Shown: one piece after another, positions 17,821-25,654 of the stretch
How positions within the stretch are numbered: position 1 is the first letter of the stretch
Layout of the letters: every line of letters begins with the position of its first letter
NCBI GenBank assembly: GCA_947492525.1
Contig: CANLNQ010000002.1
Span: 1 to 64,000 of the forward strand
Length of the DNA stretch: 64,000 bases
Origin: an uncultured Granulosicoccus sp.
GTDB taxonomy: Bacteria > Pseudomonadota > Gammaproteobacteria > Granulosicoccales > Granulosicoccaceae
Reading direction: 5' to 3'
The notes under the pieces: generated by a model
Database searches by the model: none
What the model saw: the letters and a program-made list of their open reading frames with translations, nothing else
What the model was told of the DNA's origin: nothing
Made by a program: the position numbers and the translations under genes

Positions 17821-18966
17821 ATGCAACTCACCGGTAACTGGAACTATCCAACCCCCATCCGCTTCGGCGCCGGACGCATCAAGGAGATCGCCGACGCCTG
17901 CAAGGCCGTGGGTATCAACAAACCCCTGCTGGTAACAGACCGCGGCCTGCGTGATCTGCCGATCACGACAGCCACACTGGATCTGCTGGAAGCCGGCGGC
18001 CTGGGCCGGGCGATATTCTCGGAAGTCGACATGAACCCCACGGGCCAGAATGTGGAGGCCGGTCTGGCGGTCTATCACGAGGGCGGGCACGACGGTGTGG
18101 TTGCCTTTGGCGGCGGTTCGGCGCTGGATCTGGGCAAGGCCTTGGCCTTCATGTCCGGTCAGACACGACCCGTCTGGGACTTCGAGGATGTGGGTGACTG
18201 GTGGACACGCGCGAACCCTGACGGTATCGATCCGGTGGTGGCCGTGCCGACCACCGCAGGCACCGGTTCGGAAGTCGGCCGTGCATCGGTGCTGACCAAT
18301 GCCGATACGCACGAAAAGAAGATCATCTTCCACCCGAAGATTCTGCCGGCGGTGGTCATCTGCGACCCGGAACTGACCGTGGGCATGCCGGCGGCCATCA
18401 CCGCGGGCACCGGTATGGATGCCTTTGCGCACTGTCTGGAAGCCTATTGCTCGCCACACTATCACCCCATGAGTCAGGGGATCGCGCTGGAAGGGCTGCG
18501 ATTGGTGAATGAATATCTGCCACGTGCCTATGAGGACGGTAGTGACATCGAGGCCCGGGCTCACATGATGAGTGCGGCGGCGATGGGGGCCACCGCCTTT
18601 CAGAAGGGACTGGGTGCCATACATGCATTGTCGCATCCCATTGGTGCGGTCTACAATACGCACCATGGCACCACCAATGCCGTGGTCATGCAGCCGGTGC
18701 TGATGTTCAATCGCAACGCCATTGAATCACGACTGGACATGGCGGCCAGTTATCTGGGCATCCACGGTGGTTTTGAAGGCTTTCATGCGCGCGTCGGGGA
18801 GCTGAATCGTCTGTTCGATATTCCGTCCAATCTCACCGAGCTGGGTGTGGTCAATCCGGATCTGGCGGCATTGACCGCATCTGCCCTGGCAGATCCGAGC
18901 ACCGGCGGCAATCCTGTCATCATGAATGCCGACAACACGCGGGCTCTGCTCGAAGCCTGCCTCTAG
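17821..18966 (+). CDS. iron-containing alcohol dehydrogenase
   Basis: A 381-residue group III alcohol dehydrogenase using NAD(P)+ and a divalent metal. The nucleotide motif 'GGGSALDLGKA' is near residue 98. The four expected metal ligands are present: Asp200 and His204 (GMDAFAHCLEAY), His268 (AIHALSHPIGA) and His282 (NTHHGTTNA). It lies 43 bases after the aldehyde dehydrogenase. Together with the ligase it suggests sequential oxidation of an alcohol group to aldehyde and acid. It leads directly into the kefF gene 28 bases downstream. Confidence 0.93.
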   Translation: MQLTGNWNYPTPIRFGAGRIKEIADACKAVGINKPLLVTDRGLRDLPITTATLDLLEAGGLGRAIFSEVDMNPTGQNVEAGLAVYHEGGHDGVVAFGGGSALDLGKALAFMSGQTRPVWDFEDVGDWWTRANPDGIDPVVAVPTTAGTGSEVGRASVLTNADTHEKKIIFHPKILPAVVICDPELTVGMPAAITAGTGMDAFAHCLEAYCSPHYHPMSQGIALEGLRLVNEYLPRAYEDGSDIEARAHMMSAAAMGATAFQKGLGAIHALSHPIGAVYNTHHGTTNAVVMQPVLMFNRNAIESRLDMAASYLGIHGGFEGFHARVGELNRLFDIPSNLTELGVVNPDLAALTASALADPSTGGNPVIMNADNTRALLEACL

Positions 18967-18977
18967 GAGTATCCGAC

Positions 18978-18998
18978 ATGCGAGTGACGCTCTCTTGA
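18978..18998 (+). CDS. possible six-codon minigene before kefF
   Basis: An ATG at 18978 follows a good AGGAG site (18966-18970) and reads only six sense codons (Met-Arg-Val-Thr-Leu-Ser) before TGA at 18996-18998. The TGA overlaps the TTG that best starts KefF (TTGA). It could couple translation to kefF, or be the remnant of the original kefF start broken by a one-base change or a sequencing error. Confidence 0.35.
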   Translation: MRVTLS

Positions 18999-19630
18999 AG
19001 CGAATCCTGATACTCTCGGCTCACCCGAGTCCGAGTCAGTCGCATGTCAACAGCATGATGTCCGCCATGGCGGACACACTGCCCGGGGTCACGCTGGTTG
19101 ATCTCTATGCGCTCTACCCGCGATTCAAGATCGATATCGACGCTGAGCAACAGCGTCTGCTGGAGCACGATGTCATCGTGTTCCAGTTTCCGATCTACTG
19201 GTACTCCACACCGGCTCTGCTCAAGGAGTGGCAGGATCTGGTGCTGGAACATGGCTTTGCCTATGGCGGCGACGGGTGTCGACTGGCAGGGAAGTTGTTT
19301 CTGGTTGCCGCCTCCGCAGGGGCCGCCGAACAGGACTATGCCGCAGACGGGCTCAATCACTTTCCGATACGCACGCTGCTGAGTCCGCTGGAGCAGACCG
19401 CGCAACTGTGTCGCATGCGCTATCTGCCACCATTGGTGCTGTTTGCGGCACTGCAGGCCAGTAGCGGTGAACGCGCGCAGCAACATGTCGATCGCTACCG
19501 GCAGGTTCTGGAAGGCTTGCGCGACGAACGCCTTGACCTCGAGCAGGCCATGAAGCAGGAGCTGCTGGATCATCCGCATATACCCCTGCTGGATGAGAGC
19601 GACCACTCACGGGGTGATCATCATGGATAA
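18995..19630 (+). CDS. kefF: KefF/KefG-type quinone oxidoreductase, ancillary to KefC
   Basis: A flavodoxin-fold FMN protein of 211 residues that binds the cytoplasmic side of Kef antiporters and is needed for full activity. The N-terminal 'ILILSAHPSPSQSHVN' is the flavin phosphate loop; 'LYALYPRFKIDIDAEQ' and 'FQFPIYWYSTPALLKEW' match KefF. The only suitable start is TTG at 18995, which has no obvious ribosome site of its own but overlaps the stop of a six-codon frame. It overlaps kefC by 8 bases, so the two are translated together. Confidence 0.88.
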   Translation: MKRILILSAHPSPSQSHVNSMMSAMADTLPGVTLVDLYALYPRFKIDIDAEQQRLLEHDVIVFQFPIYWYSTPALLKEWQDLVLEHGFAYGGDGCRLAGKLFLVAASAGAAEQDYAADGLNHFPIRTLLSPLEQTAQLCRMRYLPPLVLFAALQASSGERAQQHVDRYRQVLEGLRDERLDLEQAMKQELLDHPHIPLLDESDHSRGDHHG

Positions 19631-21527
19631 CATCTTGCTGGGGGCCTTCATCTACCTCATGGCATCGGTCATCGCCGTGCCGGTGGCCAAGCGTCTCGGC
19701 CTGGGGTCGGTATTGGGTTATCTGATTGCCGGTATCGTCATCGGTCCGGTTGCCGGTCTGGTTGGCAGTGAGGCCACGGATATCCAGCATTTTGCCGAAT
19801 TCGGTGTGGTGATGATGCTGTTCATCGTCGGTCTGGAACTGGAGCCACGCTCGCTATGGGCGATGCGCCACAAGCTGTTGGGTCTGGGCGGATTGCAGGT
19901 CCTGCTCAGTGTCTCCCTGATCAGTGGCGCTGCCTGGTTGCTCGGTCTGGACTGGCGCACGGCACTGGCCGTCGGCATGGTCTTCTCCCTGTCGTCCACA
20001 GCGATCGTGCTGCAGACGCTCAACGAAAAATCCCTGATGAACACCGAGGGCGGCAAATCCAGCTTTTCGGTCCTGCTGTTTCAGGATATAGCCGTCATTC
20101 CCATGCTCGCGATCATTCCGCTGCTGGCATTGCCCGGCGTGACCGGTGGGGGCGGTGATCACGCTTCCGAATCGGCTAGCGCTGCATTTCTGGAGAATCT
20201 GGAGGCCTGGCAGACCGCTCTGCTGACCATCGGTGCGGTCGCGCTGGTGGTGGTCGGTGGTTATTATCTGTCGCGACCTGTCTTTCGCTATATCGCCCGC
20301 TCACAGCTGCGGGAGATGTTCACGGCGGTGGCGCTACTGCTGGTGGTCGGCATTGCCCTGTTGATGAATGTGGTGGGGCTGTCGCCGGCGCTGGGTACCT
20401 TTCTGGCCGGGGTTGTACTGGCAACCAGTGAGTACCGGCATGAGCTGGAAAGCGATATCGAGCCGTTCAAGGGCCTGCTGCTGGGATTGTTCTTTGTCAC
20501 GGTGGGTGCCGGTGTGGACTTCTCCGTGCTGTCGCAGAATCTGGGTGTCGTGCTGGGCGTGACTGTCGGTGTCATGCTTGTCAAGGCGGCCGTGTTGTAT
20601 GTGCTGGCCTTGCTGTTCGGTATCAAGGGCAGCAACCGCTGGCTGCTGTTTCTGGGACTGGCGCAGGCTGGTGAGTTCGGTTTCGTACTGATTTCCGTGT
20701 GTGTACAGTCGGCCGCCATTCCGGTCGAGCTGTCCAAGATACTGTTGCTGGTCATCGCCTTGTCCATGATGCTCACGCCGGGCCTGTTCATCTTCTTCGA
20801 GCGGGTGATCCAGCCGCGCATGGTGAATGCCCAGTCGCGCGATAGTGACGAGATCACCGAGAAGGGCACGATCATCATTGCCGGTCATGGCCGCTTTGGT
20901 CAGGTCATCAATCGTCTGCTGTTGTCAAACGGGTACAAAACGGTGGTGCTGGACCTGCACGCGGAGATGGTGGAGAACATGCGCGTGTTCGGCGTACAGA
21001 GCTTCTATGGCGATGCGTCCAGGCCGGATCTGCTGCACGCGGCCGGCCTGCCGGAAGCCGAGATGCTGGTGGTGGCGCTGGACAGTCAGGAAGATGCGCT
21101 GAAACTGATCAGTCATGCGCGCCGCGAACACCCGCATCTGCACATCATCGCCCGCGCCTATGATCGTCGGCATGTCTACAAGCTCTATCAGCTGGGTACC
21201 AATGATATCGTCCGAGAGACCTTCGATAGCGCGCTACGGGCCGGTCGTTATGCACTGGAGGCGATGGGGATGCACCCGGTCGAGTCCGAAAGGGCTGCGA
21301 CACTGTTCGCCGATGAGGAACTCAAGGGCATCCGCAAACTGGCTGAAGTCTACGATCCGGATGTGCCGGTTGCCCAGAACAAGGAGTACGTACGTCTGGC
21401 AAAGGAAATCCAGGCAACACTGGACAAGGCCATGATGGGCAAATCCCGCGTGCGACATGATCGCTCCGAAGAGGGTTGGCGCCCCCCGGGTAACACGGTA
21501 TTGGATGAGGACGCCGGGTCGACATAG
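19623..21527 (+). CDS. kefC: KefC-type glutathione-gated K+/H+ antiporter
   Basis: Encodes 634 residues: about 12 transmembrane helices of the CPA2 antiporter domain (1-385) with 'GLGSVLGYLIAGIVIGP' near the start, then a cytoplasmic TrkA-N/KTN domain starting with 'IIAGHGRFGQVINRLL' at about 418. Kef systems are held closed by glutathione and opened by glutathione adducts of electrophiles; the K+ efflux acidifies the cytosol and protects against them. The preceding kefF supports this assignment over a plain antiporter. The ATG at 19623 was chosen; an upstream start at 19593 lies deep in kefF. Confidence 0.92.
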   Translation: MDNILLGAFIYLMASVIAVPVAKRLGLGSVLGYLIAGIVIGPVAGLVGSEATDIQHFAEFGVVMMLFIVGLELEPRSLWAMRHKLLGLGGLQVLLSVSLISGAAWLLGLDWRTALAVGMVFSLSSTAIVLQTLNEKSLMNTEGGKSSFSVLLFQDIAVIPMLAIIPLLALPGVTGGGGDHASESASAAFLENLEAWQTALLTIGAVALVVVGGYYLSRPVFRYIARSQLREMFTAVALLLVVGIALLMNVVGLSPALGTFLAGVVLATSEYRHELESDIEPFKGLLLGLFFVTVGAGVDFSVLSQNLGVVLGVTVGVMLVKAAVLYVLALLFGIKGSNRWLLFLGLAQAGEFGFVLISVCVQSAAIPVELSKILLLVIALSMMLTPGLFIFFERVIQPRMVNAQSRDSDEITEKGTIIIAGHGRFGQVINRLLLSNGYKTVVLDLHAEMVENMRVFGVQSFYGDASRPDLLHAAGLPEAEMLVVALDSQEDALKLISHARREHPHLHIIARAYDRRHVYKLYQLGTNDIVRETFDSALRAGRYALEAMGMHPVESERAATLFADEELKGIRKLAEVYDPDVPVAQNKEYVRLAKEIQATLDKAMMGKSRVRHDRSEEGWRPPGNTVLDEDAGST

Positions 21528-21584
21528 CCCTCTCAGGTATCATGAGGCTCTCGGTACGACTTGAAAACCCAGGATTGGAGATTT

Positions 21585-22652
21585 ATGGCAGGTTCGTCAG
21601 ACGACAACAACAGCCTCGCATTGTTCTGCGACTTCGAAAACATCGCATTGGGTGTCAGGGACGCCAAGTACCAGAAGTTCGATATCAGCCATATTCTCGA
21701 GAAGCTGCTCGTCAAGGGCAGTATCGTGGTCAAGAAGGCCTATTGTGACTGGGCGCGGTACAAGGATTTCAAGGTACCGATGCACGAAGCCTCATTCGAA
21801 CTGATCGATATACCGCATGTGCGTCAGTCCGGCAAGAACTCGGCGGATATCCGCATGGTGGTGGATGCGCTGGACCTGTGCTACACCAAGGCGCATGTGG
21901 ATACCTTCGTCATCATCAGTGGTGATTCGGATTTCTCCCCTCTGGTGAGCAAATTGCGCGAGAACGCCAAGACTGTCATCGGTGTGGGGGTCAAGAACTC
22001 CACATCCGACCTTTTGATCAACAATTGCGATGAATTCATCTACTACGATGATCTGGTGCGCGAGCTGGAGCGCAAGCGACCCGGACGCAAGCGCACCAAG
22101 AAGCGTGCATCCAGTCGTAACGGAGAGAAGACCAGCGAGGAGCTGACCACGCAGAACGAGTCTGCATCATCAAGCGAGGCCGATGCGCCGGTAGCATCAG
22201 GCAAGAAGGCGTCGAGCAAGGCTGCCGAGACGGCGGAATCGAGCGCGGATGAAAGCCCTGCGAAGACGACTGGCAGACGCAAGCGCAGCAAGGTTGCGAA
22301 AGCGGCCGAACCTGTCGAGCCAGTTGATACCGTCGAGCAGGAAGAGGGGGCTGAGTCCGCTGAAGATGACGGCTATGCCGCTGATGAAAACAGTGAAGAG
22401 CTGATACAGGAAGGTCTGGAGCTGTTGCTGGAGACCGCCGCCGACCTCAGTGCCGATCGTGATGGCAATGACAAGTTGTGGGGGTCCATGGTCAAGCAGA
22501 CATTGAAACGTCGCCGGCCCGGGTTCAACGAGAGCTATTACGGCTTTGAATCCTTCGGCAAGATGCTGGAAGAGGCACAGGCCCGAGGTTATCTGACGCT
22601 GGAACTCGATGATCGCTCGGGTGGCTACATCATCCGCAAAGTGACCTCCTGA
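21585..22652 (+). CDS. NYN-domain ribonuclease candidate with C-terminal OST-HTH/LOTUS-like domain
   Basis: Encodes 355 residues from the ATG at 21585, just after a TTGGAG site. Residues 10-160 form a NYN (LabA/PIN-like) domain with the acidic set expected for a metal-dependent nuclease: Asp16 (FCDFEN), Asp88, Asp94, Asp114 and Asp116 (ISGDSDFSPL). A basic, low-complexity Lys/Arg/Ser/Ala/Glu linker spans about 165-270. The last 85 residues look like an OST-HTH/LOTUS domain (short helices, 'GFESFGKMLEEAQARGYLTL'), a fold that binds RNA. The likely job is RNA cleavage or quality control, but the target is unknown. It stands alone between kefC and an ABC locus. Confidence 0.8.
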   Translation: MAGSSDDNNSLALFCDFENIALGVRDAKYQKFDISHILEKLLVKGSIVVKKAYCDWARYKDFKVPMHEASFELIDIPHVRQSGKNSADIRMVVDALDLCYTKAHVDTFVIISGDSDFSPLVSKLRENAKTVIGVGVKNSTSDLLINNCDEFIYYDDLVRELERKRPGRKRTKKRASSRNGEKTSEELTTQNESASSSEADAPVASGKKASSKAAETAESSADESPAKTTGRRKRSKVAKAAEPVEPVDTVEQEEGAESAEDDGYAADENSEELIQEGLELLLETAADLSADRDGNDKLWGSMVKQTLKRRRPGFNESYYGFESFGKMLEEAQARGYLTLELDDRSGGYIIRKVTS

Positions 22653-22684
22653 ACGGGGCGAGGGCGCTCTGAAGCCGTTCGGGT

Positions 22685-22720
22685 GGTATGTTGCGAGCGG
22701 TCCACTGCTCGCAACATGCC
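22685..22720 (+). terminator. hairpin after the NYN gene
   Basis: A 14-bp inverted repeat (GGTATGTTGCGAGC / GCTCGCAACATGCC, one wobble pair) with an 8-nt loop lies 33 bases past the NYN stop and upstream of the ABC operon. It has no U-tract but is very stable. A smaller palindrome (GCGG-GTAT-CCGC, 22729-22740) follows, near the expected ABC promoter. Confidence 0.5.
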
Positions 22721-22755
22721 GTACTATAGCGGGTATCCGCTAACGAAGATTCTCT

Positions 22756-23718
22756 ATGATGATGGACCTGGCTGGCGAGGCTGAAGTGGCTATGGACCCG
22801 ATTCGCACCGGTGTCGACAAGAACGTCAATATTCTCAGCCTGCAGGATGTACGCAAGTCCTTTGGCTCCTTGCAGGTTCTCGACGGTCTGACACTGGCAG
22901 TGCATCCGGGCGAAGTATTCGGTTTTCTGGGGCGCAATGGTGCAGGAAAATCGACAGCCATTCGTATCCTGATGGGCATCATGCGCAGCGATGCCGGCCG
23001 CATCGAAGTGTTTGGCCGCGCCTTGCACTCGGATGTCATCGGCATCCGGCAACGCATCGGCTATGTGGCCCAGGATCAGAACATGTATCCCTGGATGACG
23101 CCGAAGGTTCTGTCGCGTTTCGTTCGCGGTTTCTATCCGCGCTGGGACGAAAGGCGCTTTCAACGTCTGCTGACAGATTTCGATCTGCCACCGAAACGCC
23201 GTATCGGTACCTTCTCCGGCGGCATGAAGGCCAAGCTGGCCTTGACGCTGGCTCTGTCCACCCGGCCCGAACTGCTCATTCTGGACGAGCCGACAGCCGG
23301 CATGGATCCGGTGGCACGGCGCGAGTTTCTGGATCTGGTGCGTGATCAGGCCATTCAGGATGGTGCCACGACCTTCTTCTCCACGCATCTCATCGACGAG
23401 ATCGAGGCCGTGGCAGATCGTATCGGCATCGTTGAGTCGGGTCGGACCATCTATGATGGCGAACTGGATCCGCTGCGTAACAGCATCGGCACCTGGTCGA
23501 TTGCCATGCAGGACTACGTCCCCGGCTCATTACCGGGGGATTTTGCCCGGCAACGATTGCGCATTCTCAAGGAAGGGGAGCGGCAGGGGCGCTGGGTGAT
23601 CAGCCTGCAGTTCTCGGAAGAGGTTCTGGCATCGCACGAAATCGTGCTCGATGCGGGCTGGCGGCATGAATCGATGTCGCTGGAAGACGTGTTCATCGCC
23701 GTCGTTGCCAACGCGTAG
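22756..23718 (+). CDS. ABC transporter ATP-binding protein (YtrB/YxlF-like)
   Basis: A 320-residue ATPase subunit. Walker A is GRNGAGKST (59-67), the Q-loop Gln is 106, the signature FSGGM is 153-157, Walker B LLILDE is 173-178 and the switch His is 211. The 'GFYPRWDERRFQRLLTDFDL' segment and 'AGMDPVARREFLDLV' resemble the YtrB/ABC-2 exporter ATPases of Gram-positives. The C-terminal 80 residues form an extra domain of unknown role. It is followed 7 bases later by the first of two permease-peptidase genes, so the three form one transporter operon. The substrate cannot be read from the sequence. Confidence 0.9.
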   Translation: MMMDLAGEAEVAMDPIRTGVDKNVNILSLQDVRKSFGSLQVLDGLTLAVHPGEVFGFLGRNGAGKSTAIRILMGIMRSDAGRIEVFGRALHSDVIGIRQRIGYVAQDQNMYPWMTPKVLSRFVRGFYPRWDERRFQRLLTDFDLPPKRRIGTFSGGMKAKLALTLALSTRPELLILDEPTAGMDPVARREFLDLVRDQAIQDGATTFFSTHLIDEIEAVADRIGIVESGRTIYDGELDPLRNSIGTWSIAMQDYVPGSLPGDFARQRLRILKEGERQGRWVISLQFSEEVLASHEIVLDAGWRHESMSLEDVFIAVVANA

Positions 23719-23725
23719 CAGACTC

Positions 23726-25654
23726 ATGGTTGTCAGTTCACTATTGGGTAAGGATTTTCGCGAGCACAGGCTTGCCGCGGTGTTGCTGGCGGCAGGCACG
23801 CTTGCCATGACCATGCTGATGCTGGCCTGGAATCGTCAGGCGCCCTACAGCATGAGCCCCTTTGAAATCGTGCGTTTTGCACTGTTGAGCTTTCTGCCGC
23901 TGATCGCCTTGATCACGGGCAATCGGCTCATCGTGCGTGAATACCTCAGTGGCACACGGCAATTCGTCGAAGCCTTGCCGATGGGGCGCAATCTGCCCCT
24001 GCTGCTCAAGTATCTCACGGGGCTGCTCTATCTGTGTGTGCTGGCCATCATGATGGTTGCACTGGCGGCGCAACAGGCCGGCGTGACCGACGATCTCACC
24101 ACCGATTACGTGGTACTGATCATGATCAAGACGCTGGTGATGACATCACTCTACTGGAGCGTGGTCTTCTGCTTTTCCCTGTGCGGGCATCTGCGTATTG
24201 CCCTGTATCTGCTAGGAGCGGCCCTGGTGGCTCTGATTGCCTGGTATCCGGGCATCGATCCCGACCGGGTTGCCCCGTTCGCGTTGATGGATGATCAGCT
24301 GTTCGTGTTCGAGCGCGATCTGATTCCGTGGCGGGCGATGCAAGGCACCTTGTTGATCGCCGGGCTGTTCACACTGGCAGGTTTCACGCTCAGTCGCATC
24401 GGCGAAGGCTCGCTGGTGGAGCGGCTCGCCAAACCGATGACGCGTCGCGACTATGTGGCGCTGGGGGTGCTGGCCGCTTCCGGTCTGACGGTCTGGTCGA
24501 CCTTGCTGGAACAGAAAACGCGCCCCCCCGTGGAGTTTTCCAGCGAGTATGTGGTGCGTCTGCAGGATCCGGCCGTGTCAGTGTTGTATCTCGAGGATCA
24601 GTACGAGGTTGACGGGCGGAAGCTGGCCGAGCGAATCAGTGAATCGATGAGGAGCCTGCAGGCATCCCTGGGTCTGGTTGCACTGCCCGATGTGAAACTG
24701 GTGCTGGACCCCGAGCGTGAGCCGCATGAAATCGACTATGCCACGGCTGATGGGGTATTCATCACGGCCAACTGGCTTCCCCACGACAGCTACGACGATG
24801 CCATTCTCGATACGGTGATTCTGCATGGCGTGCTGAGCGCGCAGACCGCCGGTCGTGCCATGTTCGAACCGTATCACTGGGTGCTCGATGGATTCACGCG
24901 CTGGTGGGTGGAGCAGGGTGCTTCTCCATTGCGTGATGAGCATCGCAGCGAACTGCTGGCACGAGCATTGTGGGTCATGGATATCGATCCCGAGGCGCAG
25001 CAACTCATCGATCGCTGGCAGTTGATCGCTGATCGTTTTGCCTATCCCGGCGCCGAGAGTCTGGCCTGGTCGGCCATGACCTTTCTGGAAGAATCCCGGG
25101 GTCGCGAACGTGTTCTGGCGCTGGCCAGTGAATTTCTGCTCTCACCTCTGCCCGACAGCATCTTCGGGACGATTCAGGATCGCCGGATCGACGCAACACA
25201 GCGAGTGGAATCGGCACTGGACATGTCACTGGCATCGTTCTACGAGCAGTGGCAGGCGTGGCTGCACGAGCAGCAGCAGGCGCCCGGGGTGCAGGCCATG
25301 CTGAGCAGCATTCCCGCCTTGCAAGGGCGTCTGGCAAGTCGTAGCACCCCGGATGGCGTGCAGGAACTGGAAGCCTCGTATGAATGGCGTGAATCCCGAC
25401 TGGGCCTGTTGACGGACATCGAGGCAGCCGATGGCAGATGTGTTCTGAAGCATGATTACATCGGCCCCTTCGATACCGAAATCGAGGTCAGCAACGACTA
25501 CGAGGACGAGGCGACGTGTCGTGTGGGTGAGACGGTTCATGTGCTGAACAGTCTCTATTCTCCGGGTGATCGTGTCTACGTTGCACTGGATTACGAAGAT
25601 TCGGTCTTCCATCAGCCGCTACGCCTGCATGCCGAACGGATGAGTATTCCATGA
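23726..25654 (+). CDS. ABC-2 permease with degenerate C-terminal peptidase-like domain
   Basis: Encodes 642 residues from the ATG at 23726. Residues 1-265 hold about six or seven transmembrane segments in ABC-2 permease style, with 'FALLSFLPLIALITGNRLIVREYLSGT' (read in two parts) resembling exporter subunits. Residues 270-510 form a soluble domain parallel to the next gene's peptidase domain, but the zinc motif is lost: the expected HExxH reads His367-Gly-Val-Leu-Ser371, and the later Glu is Asp388 (VLDGF). A small beta-rich C-terminus follows. It is probably a non-catalytic partner of the downstream gene. The end overlaps that gene by 4 bases (ATGA). Confidence 0.75.
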   Translation: MVVSSLLGKDFREHRLAAVLLAAGTLAMTMLMLAWNRQAPYSMSPFEIVRFALLSFLPLIALITGNRLIVREYLSGTRQFVEALPMGRNLPLLLKYLTGLLYLCVLAIMMVALAAQQAGVTDDLTTDYVVLIMIKTLVMTSLYWSVVFCFSLCGHLRIALYLLGAALVALIAWYPGIDPDRVAPFALMDDQLFVFERDLIPWRAMQGTLLIAGLFTLAGFTLSRIGEGSLVERLAKPMTRRDYVALGVLAASGLTVWSTLLEQKTRPPVEFSSEYVVRLQDPAVSVLYLEDQYEVDGRKLAERISESMRSLQASLGLVALPDVKLVLDPEREPHEIDYATADGVFITANWLPHDSYDDAILDTVILHGVLSAQTAGRAMFEPYHWVLDGFTRWWVEQGASPLRDEHRSELLARALWVMDIDPEAQQLIDRWQLIADRFAYPGAESLAWSAMTFLEESRGRERVLALASEFLLSPLPDSIFGTIQDRRIDATQRVESALDMSLASFYEQWQAWLHEQQQAPGVQAMLSSIPALQGRLASRSTPDGVQELEASYEWRESRLGLLTDIEAADGRCVLKHDYIGPFDTEIEVSNDYEDEATCRVGETVHVLNSLYSPGDRVYVALDYEDSVFHQPLRLHAERMSIP

